Positions 26,074 to 34,699 of a stretch of 64,000 nucleotides of DNA are shown here, one piece after another; the stretch's first letter is position 1; every line of letters begins with the position of its first letter. The DNA is taken from positions 682,001 through 746,000 of the forward strand of contig NZ_JABMCB010000202.1 in assembly GCF_013359935.1 (NCBI RefSeq), given 5' to 3'. The notes beneath the pieces were generated by a model. That model was not told where the DNA came from. It saw nothing but the letters and a program-made list of their open reading frames with translations, and made no database searches. Origin of the DNA: Paenibacillus xylanilyticus. Its GTDB lineage: Bacteria > Bacillota > Bacilli > Paenibacillales > Paenibacillaceae. The position numbers and the translations under genes are program-made.

Positions 26074-27319
26074 TTATTTTCCCCTTTTCTTTGGATTGTT
26101 TGGCAGATACGATCAGCATCAACGCGATGTAAGCCACCGCCGTACCGATCAGTGCGTTTAATGGTGTTACTCCTGGGGCCAGCTGAGCGAACGCAACGCC
26201 GATGGCCCAAGCTACCATCGCTATCCAGTTTACCTTCTTGAAAGTCATGTCGGCAAACGGTTTATAATTTCTGCGCTTCACGAAAAAGTAGTCCGCGATG
26301 ATAATCGCCCCGATGGACGGTACCGCCGCGCCAAGCACATTCAGAAAACCAACGAAGTTGTTGTACATCCACATGGCGAATATGGTACCCACGGTACCGT
26401 TTACGATAACAATGAGCTTTTTCGAAATTTTAGTAATGTTGGCAAAACCGAGCCCGGAGGCGTATAAGGCATTGTCGTTTGTCGTCCAGATATTCAACCC
26501 CAGAACGATGATCGCTGGAATGATCAAACCTTGCAGGAACATGACCTCTGAGATGTCTGCCAGGTTATACGCCATTGCGCCTACAGCGCCGAACAGGAAC
26601 ATGAGTGAGTTACCCAGGAAAAAGGCAATAACCGTTGCGGTAACTGCCTGCCGGGACGTCTGGGAAAACCGGGCAAAATCGGGTGTCAGCGTACCGCCGC
26701 TAATGAATGAACCTATACAAATCGTTAATGCCGCTGCCGCAGTCAGTGTCTGTGTGGGTGTATAATCGAGCAGTCCTTGCAAACCGCCAAGCGTGTCTGC
26801 GCCTTCTAGCATGGAGTAACCGCCGAGAATCGCAATTGCAGGGACCGCAATATAGCCCAGAATGACAAGTGACTTCATACCGAAGATGGCTGTTGCCGTC
26901 ATGGCGAGACCAAACAGGAGAATCAACAGATACACATTCCAATCCATCGCTTTTGCAACCGGGATTGCGAACATGGCCACTCCAACGCCAAACCATCCGA
27001 CCTGCGTGAAGCCGAGCAGGAACGATGGCAAGTATGACCCTTTCTCACCGAACGAATATTTGGCCAGCAAATGCGTGGACAGTCCCGTTTTGGCAGCGAT
27101 ATGTGCCAGCGCTCCCGTATAAATACCAAGCACCAGATTGCCCGCCAGTACAATCCCAATAAACTCCATGAACGTCAAGCTGACTCCCAAGGTCCCTCCT
27201 GCCAGCATGCTTGCCGAAAAGAAGGTGAATCCGAGCATCACGGATAACGTCTTCCAAAATTGGTTTCTCTGCGTTTTTGGCACCTCTTGCCACGAAAACT
27301 CTTGATCTTGTTTGCTCAT
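26042..27319 (-). CDS. codB: Cytosine permease
   Basis: A 425-residue inner-membrane protein of the nucleobase:cation symporter-1 family with about twelve segments. The start VPKTQRNQFWKTLSVMLGFTF, the GGTLGVSLTF loop and PDFARFS in the middle (GSFISGGTLTPDFARFSQTS) are typical of CodB. It brings cytosine into the cell for the deaminase encoded next. ATG 27319 is preceded by GGAGGTATTCTG. The 220-base leader upstream carries a PyrR-type attenuator. Confidence 0.93.
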   Translation of the reverse strand: MSKQDQEFSWQEVPKTQRNQFWKTLSVMLGFTFFSASMLAGGTLGVSLTFMEFIGIVLAGNLVLGIYTGALAHIAAKTGLSTHLLAKYSFGEKGSYLPSFLLGFTQVGWFGVGVAMFAIPVAKAMDWNVYLLILLFGLAMTATAIFGMKSLVILGYIAVPAIAILGGYSMLEGADTLGGLQGLLDYTPTQTLTAAAALTICIGSFISGGTLTPDFARFSQTSRQAVTATVIAFFLGNSLMFLFGAVGAMAYNLADISEVMFLQGLIIPAIIVLGLNIWTTNDNALYASGLGFANITKISKKLIVIVNGTVGTIFAMWMYNNFVGFLNVLGAAVPSIGAIIIADYFFVKRRNYKPFADMTFKKVNWIAMVAWAIGVAFAQLAPGVTPLNALIGTAVAYIALMLIVSAKQSKEKGKINDYTEREIAG

Positions 27320-27357
27320 CAGAATACCTCCAACTTAAAGTGTCCTGATACCAAGAA

Positions 27358-27515
27358 AGCAGAAAAAAGAGGCTACTCGTCAAGTCTCACTGACAAGTAG
27401 CCTCTTTTTTGCATCATAACCCGCGCGAAGACGCGGAGCATCCCCAGACGGAATATGCCCTGTTCCACGCGTGATTATAAAAATCCGCTGCCCTTGCCAG
27501 CCTCTCTGGACTGAA
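27358..27515 (-). promoter_or_regulatory. PyrR-type pyrimidine attenuator leader of codBA
   Basis: The minus-strand leader contains AGTCCAGAGAGGCTGG (27497-27512), which matches the conserved PyrR-binding loop consensus ARUCCNGNGAGGYU. It is followed, 85 bases later, by a strong terminator hairpin (AGAGGCTACT...AGTAGCCTCT then TTTTTT, about 27362-27412). The stretch between them includes CCGCGTC-TTC-GCGCGG, which may be part of an antiterminator. By the known mechanism PyrR bound to UMP would favour the terminator and reduce codBA expression. The motif and hairpin are seen; the response itself is inferred. Confidence 0.75.
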
Positions 27516-27544
27516 TTAAAGGTACCAGTATTCAATTACATTCT

Positions 27545-27573
27545 ATTATTTTGAAAAAGCCCGCAGTTGTCAA
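27545..27573 (-). promoter_or_regulatory. Promoter of the codBA leader
   Basis: A perfect -35 TTGACA (27573-27568) and a -10 AATAAT (27550-27545) are separated by 17 bases. Transcription would start near 27538, about 25 bases ahead of the PyrR-binding motif. Confidence 0.65.
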
Positions 27574-27654
27574 TGTCATTATTATCCATTGGTTATAAAT
27601 CAGCTATGCGAACGTTGTCAGCCCGCGGATTAATCTATAAAAAAAATTATAAAT

Positions 27655-28554
27655 TTAGTTCTCCTCCTCTACTGCCATAACCTCTCTTGCTGCTTCTATG
27701 AACGATAACAGGATTGGTGAAAGCCACTTGTCTTTGTGCCATAGCATCTGTGTATATACATGCAAGTCAGGTATTTGCCATGGAAGAGCAACAAGATCGC
27801 CCCGTTGAACTTCAGCTTCGGCTGTTATTTCAGGAAGAAAAGCAATACCGATTCCCGCTATTGCACATTGTTTAATGGCTTCGGCATTTTGAAACTCCAA
27901 ATATGTAATACTATCAATGCCCTTTTGCTCAAATGCCCGGTCAAACATGGTTCGATAGGTGCAGCCCTTTTCATTGGTCAGGAAAACTTCACCGTGAAAA
28001 TCCTCCAGCTGTAGTGCAGTTCGTTTCGCAAGTGGATGGTCCGGAGTGGCATAAAAGCGGAATGTTTCTTCCAGCATCGGTTCCACTGCAAGTCCCGTTG
28101 AGCGAATGGGCTCGTCCAACATAAAAACAACATCCGCCGTTCCTTCAAAAAGCGTTTCCTTGAGCTGCTGATTGGGAACAGACCGAAAGATAAGTCGAAC
28201 TCCGGGATGACGCGAACGAAATAGGTGAAAAACAACGGGAAGCCGATAAGCGCAAAGAACCTCGTTAGCACTGATCGTTAGGGTACCACTCAGCGTTTCA
28301 TTGTCATGTATGTCGCTGCGAGCTTCATCCAGCTTGTCCAGAACGCTTTGGACATGAGTTAAAAAACGTTTACCCGCAGTTGTGAGAACGAGCTGTTTGC
28401 CAAGACGGTCAAAAAGACGAACACCAAGTTCGTCCTCCAATGCTTTGATTTGCATCGTCACGTTCGAGGGGACATAATTCAGCACTTCCGCAGCCCGAGT
28501 GAAATTCAATGTGGATGCCACCGTGCGGAACGTATTCAGTTGGCGTAATTCCAT
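27655..28554 (-). CDS. LysR-family transcriptional regulator
   Basis: A 299-residue regulator. Residues 1-60 hold the LysR winged helix-turn-helix (MELRQLNTFRTVASTLNFTR, AAEVLNYVPSNVTMQIKALE, LGVRLFDRLGKQLVLT). The remainder is a periplasmic-binding-protein-like co-inducer domain. It is divergent from the MetX-like hydrolase gene (146 bp apart), the classic arrangement for a LysR protein and its target. The co-inducer is unknown. The codBA promoter begins only about 80 bp behind its stop codon and no clear terminator separates them, so the PyrR-linked hairpin may also end this transcript. Confidence 0.9.
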   Translation of the reverse strand: MELRQLNTFRTVASTLNFTRAAEVLNYVPSNVTMQIKALEDELGVRLFDRLGKQLVLTTAGKRFLTHVQSVLDKLDEARSDIHDNETLSGTLTISANEVLCAYRLPVVFHLFRSRHPGVRLIFRSVPNQQLKETLFEGTADVVFMLDEPIRSTGLAVEPMLEETFRFYATPDHPLAKRTALQLEDFHGEVFLTNEKGCTYRTMFDRAFEQKGIDSITYLEFQNAEAIKQCAIAGIGIAFLPEITAEAEVQRGDLVALPWQIPDLHVYTQMLWHKDKWLSPILLSFIEAAREVMAVEEEN

Positions 28555-28699
28555 CGTACGATCTCCCTTTTACTATCAAAATTATTGAATGCAGATTTCA
28601 ATTTCATTCACTTTATTTGAGGGTACCACAGGCCTATACTGACTACAAGAAATTACATTTTACCTGTGTGGTTTCTATTTTGAAGGGAGCGACAAAACA

Positions 28700-29719
28700 A
28701 TGGACTATGAAATTTTTGATTTGGGTGACGTAACTTTGCAATCAGGTGTGACGTTGCCAAGCGCTTTTCTTGCGTATAAGACGTATGGAAGATTGAATGA
28801 AAAAAAAGATAACGTCATCATCTATCCAACGGCATTTGGTGACCAGCATGTTCAAAATGAATGGTTGATTGGAAACGGCATGGCACTGGATCCGGAGAAA
28901 TATTTCATTATCGTTCCGAATCTGCTGGGGAACGGATTATCCTCCTCCCCCAGCAACACACCTCCACCATTTGACCGGGCTAATTTTCCAAGGGTAACCA
29001 TCTATGACAACGTACAATTACAGTATCGGCTGGTGACTGAAAAATTCGGCATTCAAAAGATCGCTCTCGTCCTAGGATGGTCAATGGGAGGCATTCAAGC
29101 GTTCCAATGGGGAGCAAGTTATCCCGACATGGTGGAGCGAATTGCACCTATCGCCGGAGTTGCGAAGACTTGGCCTCATACCTTTGTGGTCATGGATGGA
29201 GTGAGCGCTCCACTTATGGCTGTCGCCCATTTCGATTCAAGTAAGCTAAACCAATTGACATCAGCAGACATGCGCGCTGTTGGCCGAGCCTATGCGGGAT
29301 GGGGCTTTTCACAAGCATTTTACAGAGAGGAACTTTATCGCGAGCTGGGATATGATACAGTGACAGATTTTGTGGCAGGCTTCTGGGAAAATATCTTTAT
29401 GACAATGGATCCGCATAATGTGCTGACCATGTTATGGACAGGCCAGTTTGCAGATATTAGTGCAAACCCCTCGTATAACGGGGATTTCGATAAGGCACTT
29501 CGAAGCATAAAAGCGCTTGCCTGCATCATGCCTGGAAGCACAGATCTCTTCTGTACAGCTGATGATAACGAATACGAGGCTAAGCTTATTCCCAATGCTG
29601 TATTTAGTCCGATCGAGTCGATCTGGGGCCACTTTGCCGGACGTGGGATCAACAGTGCTGACAATACATTTATAGTTGATAATCTAAAACGCTTGTTGGC
29701 GCTTAGTACAAAAGGATAA
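28700..29719 (+). CDS. MetX-like alpha/beta hydrolase (homoserine O-acetyltransferase-like)
   Basis: A 339-residue cytosolic alpha/beta-fold protein. The nucleophile elbow GWSMGG places Ser128; a C-terminal His near 311 lies in SIWGHFAGRG, and NLLGNGLSSSPSNTPPPFD is a MetX-type oxyanion region. True MetX enzymes acetylate homoserine in methionine synthesis, but the pattern here (short sequence after the nucleophile and no methionine genes nearby) is closer to the MetX-like putative esterases. ATG 28700 follows AAGGGAGCGACAAAACA. It is probably regulated by the divergent LysR gene product. Confidence 0.83.
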   Translation: MDYEIFDLGDVTLQSGVTLPSAFLAYKTYGRLNEKKDNVIIYPTAFGDQHVQNEWLIGNGMALDPEKYFIIVPNLLGNGLSSSPSNTPPPFDRANFPRVTIYDNVQLQYRLVTEKFGIQKIALVLGWSMGGIQAFQWGASYPDMVERIAPIAGVAKTWPHTFVVMDGVSAPLMAVAHFDSSKLNQLTSADMRAVGRAYAGWGFSQAFYREELYRELGYDTVTDFVAGFWENIFMTMDPHNVLTMLWTGQFADISANPSYNGDFDKALRSIKALACIMPGSTDLFCTADDNEYEAKLIPNAVFSPIESIWGHFAGRGINSADNTFIVDNLKRLLALSTKG

Positions 29720-29834
29720 AGGATTGGAATGAAGTTTCGCCTGTTTCGGAGATCAAATGACCGCTCTTTGTGTACTCCAGTGCGCTACTCCGTATTCTTG
29801 TTCATATATCTCCTTAGGTTAGCTATTTCGCATC

Positions 29835-29866
29835 AGACCACTTCGATCATGAAGTGGTCTTTTTTT
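29835..29866 (+). terminator. Terminator downstream of the MetX-like gene
   Basis: AGACCACTTC-GATCAT-GAAGTGGTCT followed by TTTTTT. The ten-base-pair perfect stem makes this one of the clearest terminators in the window. The rest of 29720-30080 shows no gene. Confidence 0.9.
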
Positions 29867-30080
29867 GCACCCGACGATATGTCGGCATATATGTGCTGCA
29901 GTTGACTCATTGCTTCCCCCATCGGAAGGAGCCTTCGGTGCATACTACTCTAAACTCCGTGCTCCGCAAGTTCCTCTTCTCCAAAATTGAATCCGCTTTT
30001 TAGTACGAAAACGGGAAAAATCCTTTTAGGTAACAGAAAAAATACGCCCAAATTTTCAATCAAGGTATTTTATTTATAAT

Positions 30081-30115
30081 ACTACCTTGACAGTCATAGT
30101 AGTGTGTCGTATTAT
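30081..30115 (+). promoter_or_regulatory. Promoter and operator-like inverted repeat of the PadR operon
   Basis: A -35 TTGACA (30087-30092) and a -10 TATTAT (30110-30115) are 17 bases apart. The inverted repeat ACTAC...GTAGT (30081-30103) overlaps the -35 box, fitting autoregulation by the PadR protein. Confidence 0.65.
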
Positions 30116-30134
30116 ACAGATGCGAGGTGATTAC

Positions 30135-30464
30135 ATGAGCCAGAACAAAATTACATCCGACCTACTGCGCGGCCATACCGATACGATGATATTACGGCTC
30201 TTATCCGAAGCTGACAGATATGGGTACGAGATTGTCAAAATGATTGCCGAACGATCGGGCGGTGAGTACGAATTAAAAGAAGCCACAATGTACTCCAGCG
30301 TACGGCGACTTGAAGCGGAGGGCGATATCGAGTGGTATTGGGGCGATGAATCTCAAGGTGGACGCCGTAAATATTTCAGGATTACCGAAAAAGGTAAGGC
30401 AACGTATGCTAGCAACAAAGACAACTGGGAGTACGCCAAGCGTGTTCTTGAAAACTTATTATGA
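30135..30464 (+). CDS. PadR-family transcriptional regulator
   Basis: A 109-residue regulator with the PadR winged-helix pattern (GHTDTMILRLLSEADRYGYEIV, EATMYSSVRRLEAEGDIEWYWG, GGRRKYFRITEKGK). ATG 30135 is chosen because GCGAGGTGATTAC lies just upstream; an upstream in-frame start at 30087 would sit on the promoter. It heads a four-gene operon with a prefix/pentapeptide protein and an ABC exporter, and is expected to repress that operon until an effector (often the exported compound) binds. The short second helix region means it belongs to the compact PadR-s2 class. Confidence 0.92.
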   Translation: MSQNKITSDLLRGHTDTMILRLLSEADRYGYEIVKMIAERSGGEYELKEATMYSSVRRLEAEGDIEWYWGDESQGGRRKYFRITEKGKATYASNKDNWEYAKRVLENLL

Positions 30465-30478
30465 GGAGTGTTGAGGTT

Positions 30479-31342
30479 ATGAATGAGAAGTTAACCCAGT
30501 ATTTGAATGGCGTTTTTGCACCGTACGATGAGGTGAAAAGCGTCACCGAATTGAAAGCAGACCTTCACTCCGATTTGCAGGAGAGGTTCCGTGATCTTAA
30601 AGCTGAGGGCAAGGATGATGAAACTGCTTTTGAGATGACCATTGAGAGCATCGGCGATATTGAGCAAACGGTACAGGAGGTCGCCAACCTCTCCCGCTCT
30701 CTGGAACGGCAGGTGGTGACGAACTTTAACGCGAGTAACCTGCCAACGAGCGACTTTGCTGGTGTTGTCGCCCATAAAGGACAATTTAAGTCCAGCGCGT
30801 TGCGAGGCTCTAATTTCACGAACGCGGACTTGACCGGCAGCTCATTTGCCAGCAGCGATGCAAGGGATGCCAAATTCGACGGTGCAAATCTGACGGACTG
30901 CAACCTATCCACCCTTGACCTAGGTAATGCGAGCTTCAATCGATCGATCCTTGTACGCACAATCTTCAGCAAGTCAGGACTGGATGGCGCAAAATTTACA
31001 GGTGTAAGACTGACCGACGTCACCTTCTCCTTGACCGACCTTAGAAAAACCATTTTCCAAAACTGTATCTTCGACGGCGTGGAGTTCAAATCTTCCGATC
31101 TGGGAGGGATGCGTTTTGACGGGCAAACTTTTATCGGCGTCAAGTTTGAAAAGACAGCACTGAACGAAGTTTCGTTTAAAAATGCGACTCTCAAGAACGT
31201 GTCTTTCCCGACGTCTTCATGGTCCAGAAAATATTACCGCATTATCAAAACCATCTGCTTTGACGGTGCGATGATGGATAAACTGACGTATGCCGCCCTT
31301 AAAGGCATGGATGCCAATTTGTCAAAAGTTACAGTTATCTAA
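30479..31342 (+). CDS. Permease-prefix-domain protein with pentapeptide repeats
   Basis: A 287-residue soluble protein. Residues 1-75 form the small helical domain often fused to or encoded near PadR-linked permeases (YLNGVFAPYDEVKSVTELKADL, DDETAFEMTIESIGDIEQTV). Residues 85-265 are about thirty degenerate A(D/N)LxX-type pentapeptides (ALRGSNFTNADLTGSSF, DGANLTDCNLSTLDLG), which fold as a right-handed quadrilateral beta-helix. ATG 30479 is favoured over the ATG at 30461, which overlaps the PadR stop. It may couple regulation to the ABC exporter or bind DNA-mimic fashion; its role is not known. Confidence 0.85.
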   Translation: MNEKLTQYLNGVFAPYDEVKSVTELKADLHSDLQERFRDLKAEGKDDETAFEMTIESIGDIEQTVQEVANLSRSLERQVVTNFNASNLPTSDFAGVVAHKGQFKSSALRGSNFTNADLTGSSFASSDARDAKFDGANLTDCNLSTLDLGNASFNRSILVRTIFSKSGLDGAKFTGVRLTDVTFSLTDLRKTIFQNCIFDGVEFKSSDLGGMRFDGQTFIGVKFEKTALNEVSFKNATLKNVSFPTSSWSRKYYRIIKTICFDGAMMDKLTYAALKGMDANLSKVTVI

Positions 31343-31354
31343 GGAGGAGATCCT

Positions 31355-32116
31355 ATGCAAAACAAGTCAATTCATGTGAATGGCCTGCAAAAATCCTTCA
31401 AGCAGCTGCAAGTCCTTAAGGGCGTAGATTTCGAGGTGGAAAAAGGAAGCATCTTCGCCCTGCTCGGCTCCAACGGTGCGGGCAAAACAACCGTTGTCAA
31501 AATTCTCACCACACTGCTCAAGAAAGATAGCGGTACTGCCACCGTAAACGGGTTCGATGTGGAAACCAAACCCGACAATGTGCGGCAGGCGATCAGTTTG
31601 ACTGGGCAATTTGCCGCCGTAGACGAGATTTTAACCGGACGAGAAAATCTGGTCATGATTGCCAAACTTCGATACCTCCAAAATCCCCGTCAGGTTGCAG
31701 ACGATTTGCTTACACGTTTTGGACTGACAGATGCCGCCGACCGCAGGGTGTCCACTTATTCTGGTGGCATGCGCCGCAGGCTCGACATTGCTTTGAGTCT
31801 AGTGGGAAAACCACAGATCATCTTCCTCGACGAGCCAACCACCGGACTTGACCCCGAGGCACGTATTGAGGTTTGGAAGATTGTGAAGGAGCTGTCGGCC
31901 GGAGGTACGACGGTATTCCTGACCACGCAGTATTTAGAAGAAGCGGAGCAGCTGGCCGATCGGATTGCCATTCTGCATGAGGGAAGAATTATCGCCAGCG
32001 GCACCCTCTCGGATCTTAAAAAGCTGATTCCGACTGCAAAGGTGGAGTATGTCGAAAAACAGCCCACATTGGAAGATATATTCCTCGCCATCATCGGCAA
32101 AAAGGAGGCTAACTAA
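31355..32116 (+). CDS. ABC exporter ATP-binding protein (DrrA-like)
   Basis: A 253-residue ATPase with Walker A GSNGAGKTT (about 37-45), signature YSGGMRRRLDIA, Walker B IIFLDEPTTGLD and the H-loop in TTVFLTTQY, where a glutamine is present in place of the usual histidine. The C-terminal tail PTLEDIFLAIIG is typical of daunorubicin-resistance type DrrA proteins. AAGGAGGAGATCCT precedes the ATG. It powers the permease encoded next (no gap) to pump out a hydrophobic compound. The substrate is unknown. Confidence 0.93.
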   Translation: MQNKSIHVNGLQKSFKQLQVLKGVDFEVEKGSIFALLGSNGAGKTTVVKILTTLLKKDSGTATVNGFDVETKPDNVRQAISLTGQFAAVDEILTGRENLVMIAKLRYLQNPRQVADDLLTRFGLTDAADRRVSTYSGGMRRRLDIALSLVGKPQIIFLDEPTTGLDPEARIEVWKIVKELSAGGTTVFLTTQYLEEAEQLADRIAILHEGRIIASGTLSDLKKLIPTAKVEYVEKQPTLEDIFLAIIGKKEAN

Positions 32117-32884
32117 ATGGAAACGGTGAAAAAACACTTTTTTAGCGATATGAGCGTCATGCTTGGACGTTCCATGCGGCATATTTTCCGCAGTATGGAC
32201 ACCATTATTACAGTCACCATTATGCCCATCGCGTTTATGCTGCTCTTCGTTTATGTGTTTGGTGGAGCCATTCAAACCGGAACCGATAATTATGTAAATT
32301 ATCTACTGCCCGGTATACTATTAATCGCTATTGCTAGCGGTATATCCTACACGTCTTACCGTCTGTTCATTGATGTGCAGCGGGGCATATTCGAACGGTT
32401 TCACTCCATGCCGATTTCACGTTCTACCTTATTATGGGGCCATGTGCTGACCTCTCTGTTATCCAACTTTTTGTCGGTTATAGTCATCATTCTCGTAGCG
32501 CTCGTTATGGGCTTTCGTTCACCGGCAGGGATACTGTCATGGCTTGGGATAGCTGGCATACTCACTCTGTTTACGTTGGCATTAACCTGGGTCGCAGCGA
32601 TTGCCGGACTGTCCGCCAAATCTGTGGATGGCGCAAGCGCCTTCTCCTACCCGATTATATTCCTCCCTTTTATCAGTTCTGCGTTTGTACCCACCGAGTC
32701 GATGCCTTCGGTCGTTCGCGCCTTTGCTGAAAACCAGCCGGTAACCTCGATCGTGGAAGCGATCCGTGCATTAATGTTGGGTCAGCCGGTAGGCAATGAT
32801 ATTTGGGTCGCACTTGCCTGGTGTGTCGGGATCTTGGTTATAGCATATATCTTCGCAATGAGAGTGTATAAAAAGCGGGTATAA
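32117..32884 (+). CDS. ABC-2 type exporter permease (DrrB-like)
   Basis: A 255-residue membrane protein with six hydrophobic segments and the ABC-2 signature region around GIFERFHSMPISRSTLLWGHV. Near the C-terminus the conserved PIIFLPFISSAFVPTESMP loop is present. It starts directly after the ATPase stop with AAAGGAGG nine bases upstream, so the two proteins are made in equal amounts. It forms the export channel for the DrrA-like ATPase. A clear terminator lies about 260 bp further on. Confidence 0.92.
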   Translation: METVKKHFFSDMSVMLGRSMRHIFRSMDTIITVTIMPIAFMLLFVYVFGGAIQTGTDNYVNYLLPGILLIAIASGISYTSYRLFIDVQRGIFERFHSMPISRSTLLWGHVLTSLLSNFLSVIVIILVALVMGFRSPAGILSWLGIAGILTLFTLALTWVAAIAGLSAKSVDGASAFSYPIIFLPFISSAFVPTESMPSVVRAFAENQPVTSIVEAIRALMLGQPVGNDIWVALAWCVGILVIAYIFAMRVYKKRV

Positions 32885-33137
32885 GAAACCCTCAGCTTTC
32901 TGTTTTAACTGTCAACTGGCTCCCACTCTATAATAATTTCACCCTGCAATACACCTTCCTGTGATTACAATAATGAGTTAAGTATGTTTGACTGATTACA
33001 CTCTAGAACCATTTATCCTTCCAAGTTCAAACCCACCTTTTACGTTACATTTATCCTGTGCTCTCGACTTGAGTAGGTCAGTGAAACCTGTTTATTCCGT
33101 TTGTTCCTCCTTCCTTCCCGTGTTTTAATCGAAACGT

Positions 33138-33191
33138 TAAAAACTGCACACTCAATGTAGATTTCATCTAACCATTGAGGTGCAGTTTTTA
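33138..33191. terminator. Bidirectional terminator in the 32885-33342 gap
   Basis: TAAAAACTGCA-CTCAATG pairs with CATTGAG-TGCAGTTTTTA across a 15-base loop. The 458-bp gap around it holds no recognised gene; the hairpin separates the exporter operon from the convergent acetyltransferase. Confidence 0.85.
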
Positions 33192-33342
33192 CATTACTTA
33201 TTCTTCTTGAATGATTTAATTATGTTTAGCTATACTCATATGTATTTAAGAACAATGTCCCTTCCCTGTCACTGACACCCGAACGGTACGCCCAAGCCAT
33301 TAATCATTAGAATTGTTATTCGATCCTACTTTTCAAACGTGC

Positions 33343-33933
33343 TTAATTGTTGAGGCTTATCCAATCTGACTTGTGAAGCAGATAATGATTATACTTATCC
33401 TTCTCAATTTGAATCTCGTTAATGAAAACAAAATGATTTTTCTGAATGACCTTATTGGAAGGTTTGTTTTCTAGGAGCGCAATCGCATTTAACTGGGCAA
33501 CTTCTGTGTTTTCAAATAAATACTGTATGACTCCTTGGACAGCTTGAGACGCATAACCTTTATTCCGATGATCTTTCGAGATGGCATACATGACCTCTCT
33601 ATTCGGTTCCGGAAGCTCGTCCTTGATCCCTGAACAACACCATCCAATGAATTCACCAGTCCCCTTTAGTACAATCCCTAATCTTAAAATAAGATCCTCA
33701 ATATCATTGCCTTCTTGTACTCGCTGAATGAATTCATTGTTAGTTGGAATTTCGTAATTCATCAGCCAGTCTTGGCGAACTTCCTGTTGAACATTCCACC
33801 CTGGCAAAAAACCGTGAATTTCCGGCTGCCATGTGATTTCCTGCATACGCTCAAGATCGGACAAACGATACTCGCGAAGAATAATATCTTCACATTCAAT
33901 GAGAATGCTATAGTTGGTGTTTTTGGATACCAT
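33343..33933 (-). CDS. GNAT-family N-acetyltransferase (RimJ/RimL-type)
   Basis: A 196-residue cytosolic enzyme that should transfer an acetyl group from acetyl-CoA. The RimJ/RimL-type start (IILREYRLSDLERMQEI) is followed by the acetyl-CoA pocket EVMYAISKDHRNKGYASQAV, in which RNKGYA is the pyrophosphate-binding loop, and by ALLENKPSNKVIQKNHF. ATG 33933 is strongly supported by AGGAGGATTTAC directly upstream; the frame extends 27 bases further without a better site. The substrate may be a ribosomal protein N-terminus or a small amine. It stands alone. Confidence 0.9.
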   Translation of the reverse strand: MVSKNTNYSILIECEDIILREYRLSDLERMQEITWQPEIHGFLPGWNVQQEVRQDWLMNYEIPTNNEFIQRVQEGNDIEDLILRLGIVLKGTGEFIGWCCSGIKDELPEPNREVMYAISKDHRNKGYASQAVQGVIQYLFENTEVAQLNAIALLENKPSNKVIQKNHFVFINEIQIEKDKYNHYLLHKSDWISLNN

Positions 33934-34183
33934 GTAAATCCTCCTTTGAACTCCCTCCATTAAAACACCTTATTATAAAACAAAGTTTAGCAAGAATTCA
34001 AATAAATTGGAATGCATAATTATCAAATATATGATTTTATTTCCATAAGTACACATTAGCGGGTTAAATCAACCCTTTTATGTACTCTTAAGAACTGCTT
34101 TCTTTAATCCTGAGTACAATCCATTTATGTGGGTATATTGGATAATAAAGTAATGTTTTTTTTATAGTGGAGGTGAAGTAAAC

Positions 34184-34699
34184 ATGGGGATTAAAACGGA
34201 AGGTAAACATCAAAACTCCAATGTCATGAATCGCTTCGTTTATGCTAACCGAAATCTATGGTCCGGGATTCTGTTCGGGATTGGTTTTGTTGCGTTTATT
34301 GATGAGACCGTTTTCCATCAACTGCTGCGTTGGCATCATTTTTATGACAAGTCGACAACAGATGTTGGTCTGATATCAGATGGTCTGTTTCACGCTTTTA
34401 GTTGGTTTGCGACGATCGGAGGGTTATTCATGTTTGCTGATCTTCGAAGACGAAACGCAATATGGCTCACGAGATGGTGGGGTGGCCTTTTTCTTGGAGC
34501 GGGAAGCTTCCAATTGTACGATGGGCTCATCCAACACAAACTAATGAGAATTCATCAGATTCGTTATGTGGAAAATGTTATTTTCTACGATTCGATATGG
34601 AACATCTTAGCCGTTTTAATGATCCTGATAGGGCTCAGTCTTATTTATCGTACAAGAAGCAGACAACCATTAAGGAAGGGTAACTCATATGAACATTAG
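34184..34699 (+). CDS. DUF2243 membrane protein
   Basis: A 171-residue protein with four predicted membrane segments. His-rich motifs FHQLLRWHHFYD, DGLFHAF and HKLMRIHQIRYVEN are those of the DUF2243 family, which is often encoded beside CtaG-like proteins. The histidines suggest a metal or heme ligand role. ATG 34184 follows TGGAGGTGAAGTAAAC. Its last 11 bases overlap the CtaG-like gene, so both proteins are probably made together. The biochemical role is unknown. Confidence 0.85.
   Translation: MGIKTEGKHQNSNVMNRFVYANRNLWSGILFGIGFVAFIDETVFHQLLRWHHFYDKSTTDVGLISDGLFHAFSWFATIGGLFMFADLRRRNAIWLTRWWGGLFLGAGSFQLYDGLIQHKLMRIHQIRYVENVIFYDSIWNILAVLMILIGLSLIYRTRSRQPLRKGNSYEH

Noticed and set aside
30565..31194. 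Long antisense frame across the pentapeptide gene
   Set aside because: The regular repeat composition of the sense gene keeps the opposite frame open; no ribosome binding site.
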